Below are positions 24,787-31,499 of a stretch of 35,758 bases of DNA, piece by piece (position 1 is the first letter of the stretch; each line of letters begins with the position of its first letter). The notes below the pieces were generated by a model that made no database searches, had not been told where the DNA came from, and saw nothing but the letters and a program-made list of their open reading frames with translations. The DNA lies in the IMG/VR virus record IMGVR_UViG_3300032249_000675, positions 1 to 35,758 of that record, one strand, 5' to 3'. The position numbers and the translations under genes are program-made. The DNA comes from a virus.

Positions 24787-25002
24787 CTATTTTTGTTTGG
24801 GGATTAAATTTTCAATTTCCTGTGCGTTTAAGTACCACGATGAGGGTTTGGGGATTGACTGATCGGGGGATAAAGTCCACGGGCAAAAGAATCTATAGTT
24901 AGGACCATTACTACCTATCGTCCAAGAATGGTCAAAAATTAAACGTTCTTTCTCCGCTCCGTAAACATAAATCTTCCCTTTAATTAAATCTTCTGGTTTC
25001 AT
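24787..25002 (-). CDS. Hypothetical 71-aa protein
   Basis: Starts in an ATGA overlap with the two-TM protein upstream. It is Trp/Pro/Tyr-rich (YRFFCPWTLSPDQSIPKPSSWY) and looks like a small beta domain such as an SH3-like fold. It has no TM or signal sequence. No family is recognised. Its location among lysis-related genes is the only functional hint. Confidence 0.6.
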   Translation of the reverse strand: MKPEDLIKGKIYVYGAEKERLIFDHSWTIGSNGPNYRFFCPWTLSPDQSIPKPSSWYLNAQEIENLIPKQK

Positions 25003-25202
25003 TTTTTACCCTCCACGCGACAAGCCCAAGAAGCATATAAAGCAGAAATGCAAATAACTAAAAGCCCCAAAAGTATCCAAATTAAATAAGGTATAAATGA
25101 GGCGGCATAAGTCTTTAAAAGCTCAAAAACTAAATATGTGCCAATGCCATAGCCAATAAAAACAGTTAATGCTTTTATAAAGTTAATTAAAAATCTCATC
25201 AT
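24999..25202 (-). CDS. Two-TM small membrane protein, holin candidate
   Basis: A 67-residue protein with two hydrophobic segments (about residues 5-27 and 37-58; the latter IPYLIWILLGLLVICISAL) and a short charged tail RVEGKK. This is the size and shape of a class II holin, which would release the nearby M15 endolysin. A second ATG three bases inside (MMRF) could give a dual start. It overlaps the preceding gene by 20 bases. No holin family signature can be claimed from sequence alone. Confidence 0.65.
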   Translation of the reverse strand: MMRFLINFIKALTVFIGYGIGTYLVFELLKTYAASFIPYLIWILLGLLVICISALYASWACRVEGKK

Positions 25203-25464
25203 ATTTTCTTTCTAAGAACATTTTACAGTAATTGTATTTTTGCTGATTTCTTGTCTCGTAGTTTTTCCCATCCCAGATGTACTTATCTCTAAGCAATGGG
25301 TAAGGTTTGTCTACTTGTTGCAAAATTCCTTCAAGAAGAACTGGGTCTGCCAATTGAGTTTTTACCCATTCTCCCTTGTTATTTGTTGGTTTGTTTTTAA
25401 GATATTTAAAACCAGTAAATAATATTTCAGTGCAACCGTTTGGGTCTAAGTTAGGTTCTCTCAT
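25183..25464 (-). CDS. Hypothetical 93-aa protein
   Basis: A compact, charged 93-residue protein with many Tyr and Asn residues (DKYIWDGKNYETRNQQKYNY) and no membrane segment. It overlaps neighbours by 20 and 4 bases in the leftward operon. No family is recognised and no function can be assigned. Confidence 0.65.
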   Translation of the reverse strand: MREPNLDPNGCTEILFTGFKYLKNKPTNNKGEWVKTQLADPVLLEGILQQVDKPYPLLRDKYIWDGKNYETRNQQKYNYCKMFLERKYDEIFN

Positions 25465-25697
25465 TTTTTAAACCCTACATCCTTTTCAAATTTAACACTA
25501 ATCTCGAACTGATAGCCATTTGAATTATACTTGTAAGTCTCATCAATTTTCTTCATATGGTCGCTAGAGCCTGTAACAATCATGGCTTCCACAAATCCCT
25601 CAAGGTGCTTGCTTAGGTAAGCCTTTATAGCATTAAGCTTTAGGCTTGGCTCGGTGATTTCTCTTAATTTTTCTTTTAGTTTTTCAATTAGCATCAA
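25461..25697 (-). CDS. Hypothetical 78-aa protein
   Basis: An N-terminal amphipathic helix (LIEKLKEKLREITEPSLKLN) is followed by a small beta part ending FEISVKFEKDVGFKK. It overlaps the RuvC-like gene by 14 bases. Two adjacent Met codons (MML) leave the exact start open. No family is recognised. The tight coupling suggests co-production with the resolvase. Confidence 0.6.
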   Translation of the reverse strand: MMLIEKLKEKLREITEPSLKLNAIKAYLSKHLEGFVEAMIVTGSSDHMKKIDETYKYNSNGYQFEISVKFEKDVGFKK

Positions 25698-26307
25698 AAA
25701 TCCTCCTTGCTTGATCTACTTCTAGTCTTGACTTTTCTTCTTTCTCTTGTTGTTCCTGATATTTAATATCTCCAACTTTTAGCCCATACACTGCCAACAA
25801 TAAAGCTTCTGCCATTCCATCAGATTTAGTTCTTCCTTTGGGTGAAATTAAATTAGCTTGAGGAAACAGCTCTTCTGCTTTAGCGATAGCATCTTCCTTT
25901 TCTGCCCCTAAGTCAAAGTATCCCTTCCAGCTATTTGCTGGAACTCTAAGGATTTTGTGCCCCAATCCTTCTACAATCCCGTATATCCTGCCTACATTTT
26001 CCCCAACTGTTCCAACTGTTACGGAACTGTTAATACCTAAATAAAAAGGTTTTTCAATAACTACTAAGTCGGGTTTAAAGTTTAAAACTAAATCATAAAC
26101 TGCTTTAGAATCCACAATAGTTTTAGTTTTAAAGACAGGCTTTTTAGCTTTATGAAGCTTCTTTTCCTTAGTGGTCATCTCTTTAACTTTCTTTTTAGTT
26201 TTCGTGGCTAGCTTTGTAATTGGCATTTTAATTAATTTTATTATAAGCTCATTTTCTAGAAAGGCTATGCCGCCTTGTAGTCCTGGGTCAATTCCGATTA
26301 TTTTCAA
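25684..26307 (-). CDS. RuvC-like Holliday junction resolvase
   Basis: A 207-residue RNase H-fold nuclease expected to cut four-way DNA junctions from replication or recombination before packaging. IGIDPGLQGGIA carries Asp7, VVIEKPF carries Glu85, and KSDGMAEALLLAVYG carries Asp163 and Glu167, the acidic set typical of RuvC. Between the first strands (about 30-65) lies a Lys-rich stretch with KTKKKVKEMTTKEKK, longer than in cellular RuvC. It clusters with an HNH nuclease and, further upstream, ERF and Gam-like genes: the recombination part of the operon. Confidence 0.88.
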   Translation of the reverse strand: MKIIGIDPGLQGGIAFLENELIIKLIKMPITKLATKTKKKVKEMTTKEKKLHKAKKPVFKTKTIVDSKAVYDLVLNFKPDLVVIEKPFYLGINSSVTVGTVGENVGRIYGIVEGLGHKILRVPANSWKGYFDLGAEKEDAIAKAEELFPQANLISPKGRTKSDGMAEALLLAVYGLKVGDIKYQEQQEKEEKSRLEVDQARRIFDAN

Positions 26308-26660
26308 CGCACTTCTCCCTTAAACATTTTTTCTAAAATTCTTCTAACATGGCTATCTGCTATAAAATAGTGGGGATTCTGCCGATTGTAGCCGATAATG
26401 CCCGCTTTAATTAAAGCACTAGATAAAGCTCTCTCTTGTCTATGCACTGCTTCATGGGTTTGCCCGTCAAGCAAATGAATATTTTTAGGATCAGCGTTCA
26501 TTCGATCTAAATCAATATGGTGTCTCTCCATTAACTTTCTTTGCTGGTCGGTCATTCCCTTAGTTTGAGGATTTGTTTTTAAAATCTCTTCTTTAGAAGG
26601 ATAAAGCCTGCCTCGTGAACCACTCCAATTCGGCATGTAGTCTGGGTAAATTATTTTCAT
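26304..26660 (-). CDS. HNH endonuclease-like protein
   Basis: A 118-residue protein with an HNH core: RHHIDLDRMNADPKNIHLL (residues 46-64) followed by THEAVH (68-73). His47/48, Asn60 and His69/His73 fill the nuclease and metal positions. The remaining C-terminus is helical and basic (SHVRRILEKMFKGEVR). No zinc-binding Cys pairs are present. It is coupled by four-base overlaps on both sides. Roles for such phage enzymes include packaging nicking, host DNA damage and homing; none can be chosen here. Confidence 0.82.
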   Translation of the reverse strand: MKIIYPDYMPNWSGSRGRLYPSKEEILKTNPQTKGMTDQQRKLMERHHIDLDRMNADPKNIHLLDGQTHEAVHRQERALSSALIKAGIIGYNRQNPHYFIADSHVRRILEKMFKGEVR

Positions 26661-26881
26661 TCCAATACCTTCTTAATTAAATCATTAATCTTATTTAAGT
26701 TCTCTTGTTTAGTCATGTCGATTACGGCTTCCTCTTCTGTTGCTTCATCGTAAAAATAAAATTTATTTTTTTCCCAGTCTTCAATAGAAAGGTATTTGCC
26801 TTTATGTTCTAGTACAAGCTGAATCCCAATGATATTTCCTTCATCATCCGTTAGAGCGTCATAAAAAATCTTTAAGCTCAT
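26657..26881 (-). CDS. Hypothetical 74-aa protein
   Basis: An acidic small protein that looks like an alpha/beta domain (KIFYDALTDDEGNIIGIQLVLEHKGK) with helical end INDLIKKVLE. It overlaps its neighbours by 4 bases each. No family is recognised. Its size and acidity resemble small phage host-modulating proteins, but that is only an impression. Confidence 0.6.
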   Translation of the reverse strand: MSLKIFYDALTDDEGNIIGIQLVLEHKGKYLSIEDWEKNKFYFYDEATEEEAVIDMTKQENLNKINDLIKKVLE

Positions 26882-27069
26882 TTTGTTTTTAGCCTCACGA
26901 CATTGAAACCTTTATCCTTAACATCTATAAAGGCTCCAAAGGGTAACCTAAGCTCTAAATACTCAAGGTATCGAATAGGGTGTATATCAGGGAAAAGTTG
27001 CCTGATTTTTCTAAACTCTCCCTCTGTTTCGACTGTCAATATTCTAGGTTGTGGCTTTGGTTTTTTCAT
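26878..27069 (-). CDS. Hypothetical 63-aa protein
   Basis: A basic N-terminus (KKPKPQPR) is followed by a small mixed alpha/beta part (LPFGAFIDVKDKGFNVVRLKTK). It lies 16 bases after the metzincin stop and overlaps the next gene by four bases. No family is recognised. Confidence 0.6.
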   Translation of the reverse strand: MKKPKPQPRILTVETEGEFRKIRQLFPDIHPIRYLEYLELRLPFGAFIDVKDKGFNVVRLKTK

Positions 27070-27085
27070 AATTCAAATCCTCCAC

Positions 27086-27946
27086 TTAAAACTCTAAGTT
27101 TAAAATCCTGTCCCTGTCTATGTTTACTATTCTTTTCCCTCTGAAATACCTAATCTTGGAATAAGTAGACGGCTTAGGGAATAAGTTTATAATCCCTGCT
27201 CCACTTGTTACTGGCGTAACATTAATATAGTACCTGCCTTTCTTTAGCCTCTTAATCTCATACTCTGTTTTCTCTTCAAAGGAATAACTAGGTACGATCT
27301 GGCTAGAATCCTCGGGGTTATCTACATTAATAAAATTTAATACCATGCCTTCAAGAGCTGGAATAGTACCAGTGATAGTAACCGTGTCGCTCAGATAACG
27401 CTCGTTTAGGGTTTCGGATAAAGCCTTAATGTCATCATGTAATAATCCTTGATTCGGTTTAAAGCTAGTCATTAAACCCCTTGGCTGTGCTGACCCTTCG
27501 CCTGCCCTGAACGGTTGAATGTGATCTATACCGATAGAGTGAAATATCTCGTGAATTATAATCCAAGCTAAACGCTCTGCACTAGAAGCAGTACCAGCAG
27601 CACATAAGCCACGGTTAAGCCCGCCATTTAGCAATCTATAGGCTGGGTCTAGGAATGAGGCTCCCGTATTGTTATAGATACTTGCATAGGCTACGGCTAC
27701 CTCGTTCGTTAAAGGGTCATAGGCTAGATCAATGGCTTTTCTTTCTTTTAAAAGAAATGGGTATGGCTCTAGTATCTCAAAAACTCTGTTAATAACTTCT
27801 TGCGGGTATTCAGTATCGATCACTAACTGCACTGGCTTAGTTCCTGCCCAGTAAGCATTAGTTCCATTATCCCAATGATATACTGCTGCTTGAGCCTGAT
27901 TAAGCCCTATTACAAGCAAGCTAGTTAGTATTGTTATTTTTTTCAT
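27086..27946 (-). CDS. Exported metzincin-type zinc protease
   Basis: A 286-residue protein with a clear signal peptide: Lys-Lys, hydrophobic core TILTSLLVIGL, cleavage predicted after AQA at about residue 20. The zinc site is complete: HEIFHSIGIDH (132-142) fits HExxHxxGxxH, with catalytic Glu133, and Met159 in RGLMTS is a plausible Met-turn. The preceding region resembles matrixin-like domains. The last ~90 residues form a beta-rich domain ending in basic strands. It is translated from an ATGA overlap inside the early/recombination operon, unusual for a phage. Targets could be envelope proteins, a competing phage's receptor, or host factors after release. Confidence 0.85.
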   Translation of the reverse strand: MKKITILTSLLVIGLNQAQAAVYHWDNGTNAYWAGTKPVQLVIDTEYPQEVINRVFEILEPYPFLLKERKAIDLAYDPLTNEVAVAYASIYNNTGASFLDPAYRLLNGGLNRGLCAAGTASSAERLAWIIIHEIFHSIGIDHIQPFRAGEGSAQPRGLMTSFKPNQGLLHDDIKALSETLNERYLSDTVTITGTIPALEGMVLNFINVDNPEDSSQIVPSYSFEEKTEYEIKRLKKGRYYINVTPVTSGAGIINLFPKPSTYSKIRYFRGKRIVNIDRDRILNLEF

Positions 27947-28155
27947 AATTTGAAACTCCTATTTAAATGTTCAATCGCTAATTCTCGGTTTACGACTCCC
28001 TCAATTTCAAGAATGCACCCTAATTCATAAAGGCAATTTTTAATTACTTCCATTCCTGCTACTGTCCTGTAATCACCATCTATGGCAGCTTTTAGGCTAA
28101 TAGCCCGAACTAATTTGAGTGATTCTATTACGTCTTGTTTGTCATTGTTTATCAT
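27943..28155 (-). CDS. Hypothetical 70-aa helical protein
   Basis: An entirely helical small protein (VIESLKLVRAISLKAAIDG) with no membrane segment. Four-base overlaps link it to the metzincin and to the upstream gene. No family is recognised. Being directly upstream of the protease it could be functionally paired, but nothing in the sequence proves this. Confidence 0.6.
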   Translation of the reverse strand: MINNDKQDVIESLKLVRAISLKAAIDGDYRTVAGMEVIKNCLYELGCILEIEGVVNRELAIEHLNRSFKL

Positions 28156-28448
28156 TGACTTGCATCCCCATTAATCAAAGCCCTAACCAATCCAGCCCTC
28201 CCTTCTTCTCCAATCTTAACCCCCTTCCTTAAGGCTTCCATCGCTAAAAAACGCCATTCGCTATCAGTAGCCGTTAAGCCGTGGCGTATCCTGTCTTGTT
28301 TCTCGACTTTCTTGTATATTGGCTTAATTTCTCCTGCCTTGTATCTAGCAATTAAAACAGTCAAGAAGTTATCAGGAAGCTTATTGTTTTTGACTTTGTA
28401 CTTATCAACTGAGCCGATTTCTAGATTAACTATTCTAACTTTTTTCAT
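28152..28448 (-). CDS. Hypothetical 98-aa basic protein
   Basis: A basic protein (VDKYKVKNNKLPDNFLTVLIARYKAG) with a helical C-terminal half (LAMEALRKGVKIGEEGRAGLVRALI). It may bind nucleic acid or another replication protein. Four-base overlaps occur on both sides. No family is recognised. Confidence 0.6.
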   Translation of the reverse strand: MKKVRIVNLEIGSVDKYKVKNNKLPDNFLTVLIARYKAGEIKPIYKKVEKQDRIRHGLTATDSEWRFLAMEALRKGVKIGEEGRAGLVRALINGDASQ

Positions 28449-28735
28449 ATCTGCTCCTTATCCAGCTCTCTTTGAGCCTCGGCTTTAGGGTCTTCTTCTC
28501 CCTTTTGGGATAAAGCTATCTTTTCCTCTAGCCAAGAAATCATCTCGACTAGTTGTTTCTCTGTAGTTCCCCAAATCCCTGAATTATCCACCCAGTGGTC
28601 AAAATCAAAGAATAGATATGTCCCCTTTTCGGTAATGTGGATTACCGCTTTTTCAACTTTTGAGTTTTCGTTGAAATCCATAACTCTATTTACTAGAGTT
28701 TCGACTAGACATCGGATATCATTATTTAGTTTCAT
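28445..28735 (-). CDS. Hypothetical 96-aa acidic protein
   Basis: A small alpha/beta protein (AVIHITEKGTYLFFDFDHW) with an acidic helical tail (KGEEDPKAEAQRELDKEQI). It overlaps the SSB-tailed gene by one base, so the two are made together. No family is recognised; association with single-stranded DNA handling is a guess from position. Confidence 0.6.
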   Translation of the reverse strand: MKLNNDIRCLVETLVNRVMDFNENSKVEKAVIHITEKGTYLFFDFDHWVDNSGIWGTTEKQLVEMISWLEEKIALSQKGEEDPKAEAQRELDKEQI

Positions 28736-29406
28736 TAGAACGGTATCTCCTCAGTCTCTACTGCTGTTTTAGTCTTAGCTTTAGTTAAGTTATCCTTAGC
28801 TAAATCTAACTGTCCTTGAGTAACAGGAGCTTTCTTTTTAGTCGAACTAGGCATGATTCTAGGAGCTTGCTTATTTAATTTCTCAGTAAATCTTGCATCC
28901 TTTTTAGAAATTACATATTTCTCGTAAAAACTGGCAGCATCAGGGAAAAGCTCATCTGATTGTGCTAAATCTTCATCCGAAAAATCAATATCAGGAATGC
29001 TTGTTACTGGCGTACCATAATTTTCTAAAAACTTTTCTGAAATATAACTATTCTCTTCTAGCCTTACTGATAATCTTTCCTTATCTAACCAACCTTGAAT
29101 CGGAAAATACAAGCCAAAATCAGTAATTAGATCACCACCTATGCTAACACTTCCTTTTTCTGTTTGATTAATAAACAAGGTAACATCTGGCTTCTCGATC
29201 TCGTAAGTAGTGCCGTCATCTTTAGTGATAGTTTGCATTTCAGGCTCTTTGCCTTCAAGGAAAAGCTCGACCAACTGTTTACCATTTTTGGTAACTTTTT
29301 TTTGTCCCTTAACTGAGGCGATAGCTTTTTCTCTGTAGTAAAAATAGCCTTCGTATTCCTCCGCTTCATTTTTCCTTATTCCGATTATTGTGTTTCCTGC
29401 TTTCAT
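28735..29406 (-). CDS. Putative single-stranded DNA-binding protein with SSB-type C-tip
   Basis: A 223-residue protein whose last residues VETEEIPF match the acidic-Ile-Pro-Phe tail by which bacterial SSB recruits partners. The N-terminal ~120 residues are beta-rich (FYYREKAIASVKGQKKVTK, VTLFINQTEKGSVSIGG), possibly an OB-like domain, though no standard SSB signature is recognised. A disordered Lys/Pro/Thr-rich linker (about 185-215) connects the two. It lies next to ERF and Gam-like genes, the usual recombination setting for phage SSBs. AGGAG lies 11 bases before the ATG. Confidence 0.7.
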   Translation of the reverse strand: MKAGNTIIGIRKNEAEEYEGYFYYREKAIASVKGQKKVTKNGKQLVELFLEGKEPEMQTITKDDGTTYEIEKPDVTLFINQTEKGSVSIGGDLITDFGLYFPIQGWLDKERLSVRLEENSYISEKFLENYGTPVTSIPDIDFSDEDLAQSDELFPDAASFYEKYVISKKDARFTEKLNKQAPRIMPSSTKKKAPVTQGQLDLAKDNLTKAKTKTAVETEEIPF

Positions 29407-29423
29407 GTGTTTTGTTTCTCCTT

Positions 29424-29873
29424 TTAGAAAATTGTTTGTTTAGTTGGTTTTACTGCTGGCTTTGCTTCTGCCGTTGGCTCTTGTGAATCTGGGTCGTCTT
29501 TGTCATCTGCATCTATAGCAAATAATCCCGCTAGTCCATATTTACGAGCATAGGTTATTGCACTACCAGTGGTCTGGCTTTCATCCATTTTAGGTTTACA
29601 TTTAGGCTCTCTGATTTTAATAGAGTGTTGGATCGTCTCGCCATCACCATTCCTTAAAGTGATAGTTTCATCTACATAAAACCTTATACCTATTTGCACT
29701 ACATCATCTTTGAAGCTTATCGTAAGCTTTTTTCTTTTGGTAACCTCTAGAGCTTTAAATTTGCCTAAAATATCTTTCACGGTGAAGTATTTAAACTTGC
29801 CGAAAGTGTTATTGGTATCTTTATCTACTTTTAAATTGCTTTGGATTTCAAAAAGATCATCGTAAATGCTCAT
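29424..29873 (-). CDS. erf: ERF-family single-strand annealing protein
   Basis: A 149-residue recombinase that anneals complementary single strands. Family features are the FGKFKYFTVKDILGKFK opening (about 24-40), the central strands, and the conserved QTTGSAITYARKYGLAGLF (100-118) followed by the acidic DADDKDD. The C-terminal linker is Ala/Pro/Lys-rich and ends KQTIF. It is somewhat short for the family (about 180-200), mainly in the C-terminal tail. It is coupled to the Gam-like gene upstream. Confidence 0.88.
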   Translation of the reverse strand: MSIYDDLFEIQSNLKVDKDTNNTFGKFKYFTVKDILGKFKALEVTKRKKLTISFKDDVVQIGIRFYVDETITLRNGDGETIQHSIKIREPKCKPKMDESQTTGSAITYARKYGLAGLFAIDADDKDDPDSQEPTAEAKPAVKPTKQTIF

Positions 29874-30307
29874 TCTTTCCCTCCAAATTGCAGATACATT
29901 TTTTCATAAGCGGGTACTGCTTCCACGCCTTCGATATTCTCCCCATCTTTTAAGATGGCTTCTTTTAATTTAGAGTTATCCAGCTCTAAAGATATTTTCT
30001 CTCTAAAAAACTCTTTAGGCACTAAGGTTTTATCATAGACCTTAATAGATGGAGCTAAAGATTTAAACTGTATAGTACCTTGAAAGGTCTTAAGGTTTTT
30101 AGATTTACTAAAGTCTATTTGACTTCTTGCAAAGGCTTCTGCCTCTGCTGAGAATCTATTATTTAAACTTTCTAGCTTTGCTTCTGTTTCTTTAAGCATT
30201 GCCTCTGATTGAGACTTAATGGTCTCAATACGGCTATTATATTCCCTAACCTTCCTGAGATACCATTCAAGGCTTTTAATGTCGTCTATTTTAAACTCTT
30301 CATTCAT
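29870..30307 (-). CDS. Gam/Gp157-like host-nuclease inhibitor
   Basis: A 145-residue protein with an N-terminal coiled coil (about 10-60) and a beta-containing C-terminal part starting SKNLKTFQGTIQFKS, then KLKEAILKDGENIEGVEAV. This layout is that of Mu Gam and Siphovirus Gp157 proteins, which coat DNA ends and block exonucleases. The two families cannot be separated by eye. It is first in the recombination segment behind its own TTGACA promoter, with AAGGA nine bases before the ATG. Confidence 0.75.
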   Translation of the reverse strand: MNEEFKIDDIKSLEWYLRKVREYNSRIETIKSQSEAMLKETEAKLESLNNRFSAEAEAFARSQIDFSKSKNLKTFQGTIQFKSLAPSIKVYDKTLVPKEFFREKISLELDNSKLKEAILKDGENIEGVEAVPAYEKMYLQFGGKE

Positions 30308-30321
30308 AATCTTCTTTCCTT

Positions 30322-30351
30322 GTTATATTATATCATATATCATTATGTCAA
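30322..30351 (-). promoter_or_regulatory. Leftward promoter for recombination genes
   Basis: On the minus strand a perfect TTGACA (30346-30351) is followed after 18 bases by TATAAC (30322-30327); an overlapping TATAAT (30327-30332) has a shorter 13-base gap. The start point would be a few bases before the Gam-like ribosome site, so the leader is very short. Confidence 0.65.
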
Positions 30352-30360
30352 TGTTAAGAA

Positions 30361-30807
30361 TTAACTATACTCTTGATAAATATATTTCTTTCTTTGATCT
30401 TCCTTATTCAATAAGGCTATCTCGGCTATTCGTCTTTTCTTTAATCCTTTCTCAGAAGCTAAACCTTTGTTGATTTTCTGTTTCATTACCCAGCTAGCAC
30501 CGTCTTTATTGCCACTAGCAGCTAATTTAACGGCTTTAGTGCAGCCATACCTGCCCGAGTTGTAGCAATAGCTGACAAGTGCGTCATGCTCGTTTTGTTT
30601 AGCACTTGGGAATAATGATAGTACATGCTTGCTATCAAGCTCTAAATGCTTAACCATTCTAGATTTAGCCTCGGTCTTGCCTATGCACTCCCACTGGTTC
30701 TTAGCTTTAGTTCCATAGCCATTTGACCATTGCGACACATCCCAGTAAGCACAACTTAAAAAGCCTTCTAAGCCGATTATGAATAGCAATAGTGATTGAT
30801 TAATCAT
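30361..30807 (-). CDS. GH24 lysozyme endolysin
   Basis: A 148-residue muramidase. GLEGFLSCAYWD gives catalytic Glu14 and Asp23, and SNGYGT (28-33) puts Ser28 at the third catalytic position where T4 lysozyme has Thr. VSYCYNSG (about 80-87) matches the conserved downstream helix. The hydrophobic start SLLLFIIGL runs straight into the catalytic Glu, so it is part of the fold rather than a clear signal peptide; a holin is then needed. The active-site spacing matches the lysozyme domain in the 946-residue virion protein. An ATGA overlap couples it to the exported protein upstream. Confidence 0.88.
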   Translation of the reverse strand: MINQSLLLFIIGLEGFLSCAYWDVSQWSNGYGTKAKNQWECIGKTEAKSRMVKHLELDSKHVLSLFPSAKQNEHDALVSYCYNSGRYGCTKAVKLAASGNKDGASWVMKQKINKGLASEKGLKKRRIAEIALLNKEDQRKKYIYQEYS

Positions 30808-31133
30808 TTTCCGATTCTCCTAATCCCAGTCTCAGCAAGTCTAGGCTCATGCACATAAGTAGCACCTATTCTAGTATGCGATTCTGAGCTAGCAAGAGCT
30901 GTTAATCTAGACTGTTCCTCTAGTTTCTCCATAAGTTCTACAGTTCTAACAGAACTAGACAAAAGCCTGTTAGACTCTAAATAGTTTCTTTTGGCTCTGC
31001 GATATTCTGCTTCTGCATACCTTTGATTCTCTCTATGAATGTTTAACGCATCTCTAGCGATTTGCAAATTAGGTACGTCTGCTAGTGCAGTTTGTCCTAT
31101 TAATATTAGTGATAGTAGTATTTTATTTTTCAT
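30804..31133 (-). CDS. Exported small coiled-coil protein next to the lysozyme
   Basis: A 109-residue protein with signal peptide NKILLSLILIGQTALA (cleavage before DVPN). A charged coiled coil follows (about 30-80, HRENQRYAEAEYRRAKRNY), then a basic end. The mature protein would be periplasmic. A lipobox Cys is absent, so it is not a standard outer spanin. Its place beside the lysozyme suggests lysis or superinfection control. GGGAGAG lies seven bases before the ATG. Confidence 0.72.
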   Translation of the reverse strand: MKNKILLSLILIGQTALADVPNLQIARDALNIHRENQRYAEAEYRRAKRNYLESNRLLSSSVRTVELMEKLEEQSRLTALASSESHTRIGATYVHEPRLAETGIRRIGK

Positions 31134-31149
31134 TGTTTTTCTCTCCCGT

Positions 31150-31347
31150 TTATTTCCTGTAAATTATTTTGTCAAACTCTTGATGACCATTAGAATATGG
31201 CTTATTCAAGGCTATCAACATGGCTATTTTTTTCCCTTCTAACTGTTTGGCATAGGTAACACCTTGCTTATCCATCTCTGCTTGAATCAAGTCTATGGAC
31301 TCTTTGGATTCAGCTACTAGCCATCTGCTGCGGTCTAAGGTTCTCAT
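31150..31347 (-). CDS. Hypothetical 65-aa protein
   Basis: A charged soluble protein (LVAESKESIDLIQAEMDKQG) with a short hydrophobic patch (KIAMLIALN) and a basic end. It starts in a 4-base overlap with the 34-residue membrane peptide, so the two are coupled. No family is recognised; it may be a partner or antagonist of that peptide. Confidence 0.6.
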   Translation of the reverse strand: MRTLDRSRWLVAESKESIDLIQAEMDKQGVTYAKQLEGKKIAMLIALNKPYSNGHQEFDKIIYRK

Positions 31348-31448
31348 CCCAAGTACCTCCCAACTGTTACAGCTACAGCTAGGATAGCTATTACTACGAC
31401 AAAGCTAAGCAATAGCTGAGTTGTTTTTAGTTCTTCTAGTTCGTTCAT
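31344..31448 (-). CDS. 34-aa single-TM peptide
   Basis: ATG at 31448 to TGA at 31344 encodes an acidic N-terminus (MNELEELKT) followed by one strong TM segment (about residues 11-30, LLLSFVVVIAILAVAVTVG) and a short RYLG end. A clear AAGGAAAAG ribosome site lies about 9 bases upstream. The stop overlaps the next ATG by four bases. Size and topology suit a pinholin-like or regulatory membrane peptide near the lysozyme gene. Confidence 0.7.
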   Translation of the reverse strand: MNELEELKTTQLLLSFVVVIAILAVAVTVGRYLG

Positions 31449-31499
31449 TTTGTTTTCTTTTCCTTCTTTGATTGTTATTCCACGTCTTATAACATTATA

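Noticed and set aside
24705-24902. Plus-strand ORF of 65 codons
   Set aside because: Antisense to the small Lys-rich ORF and the 71-aa gene, without ribosome site.
30219-30473. Plus-strand ORF of 84 codons
   Set aside because: Runs antisense across the Gam-like gene, its promoter and the lysozyme end; a shadow.
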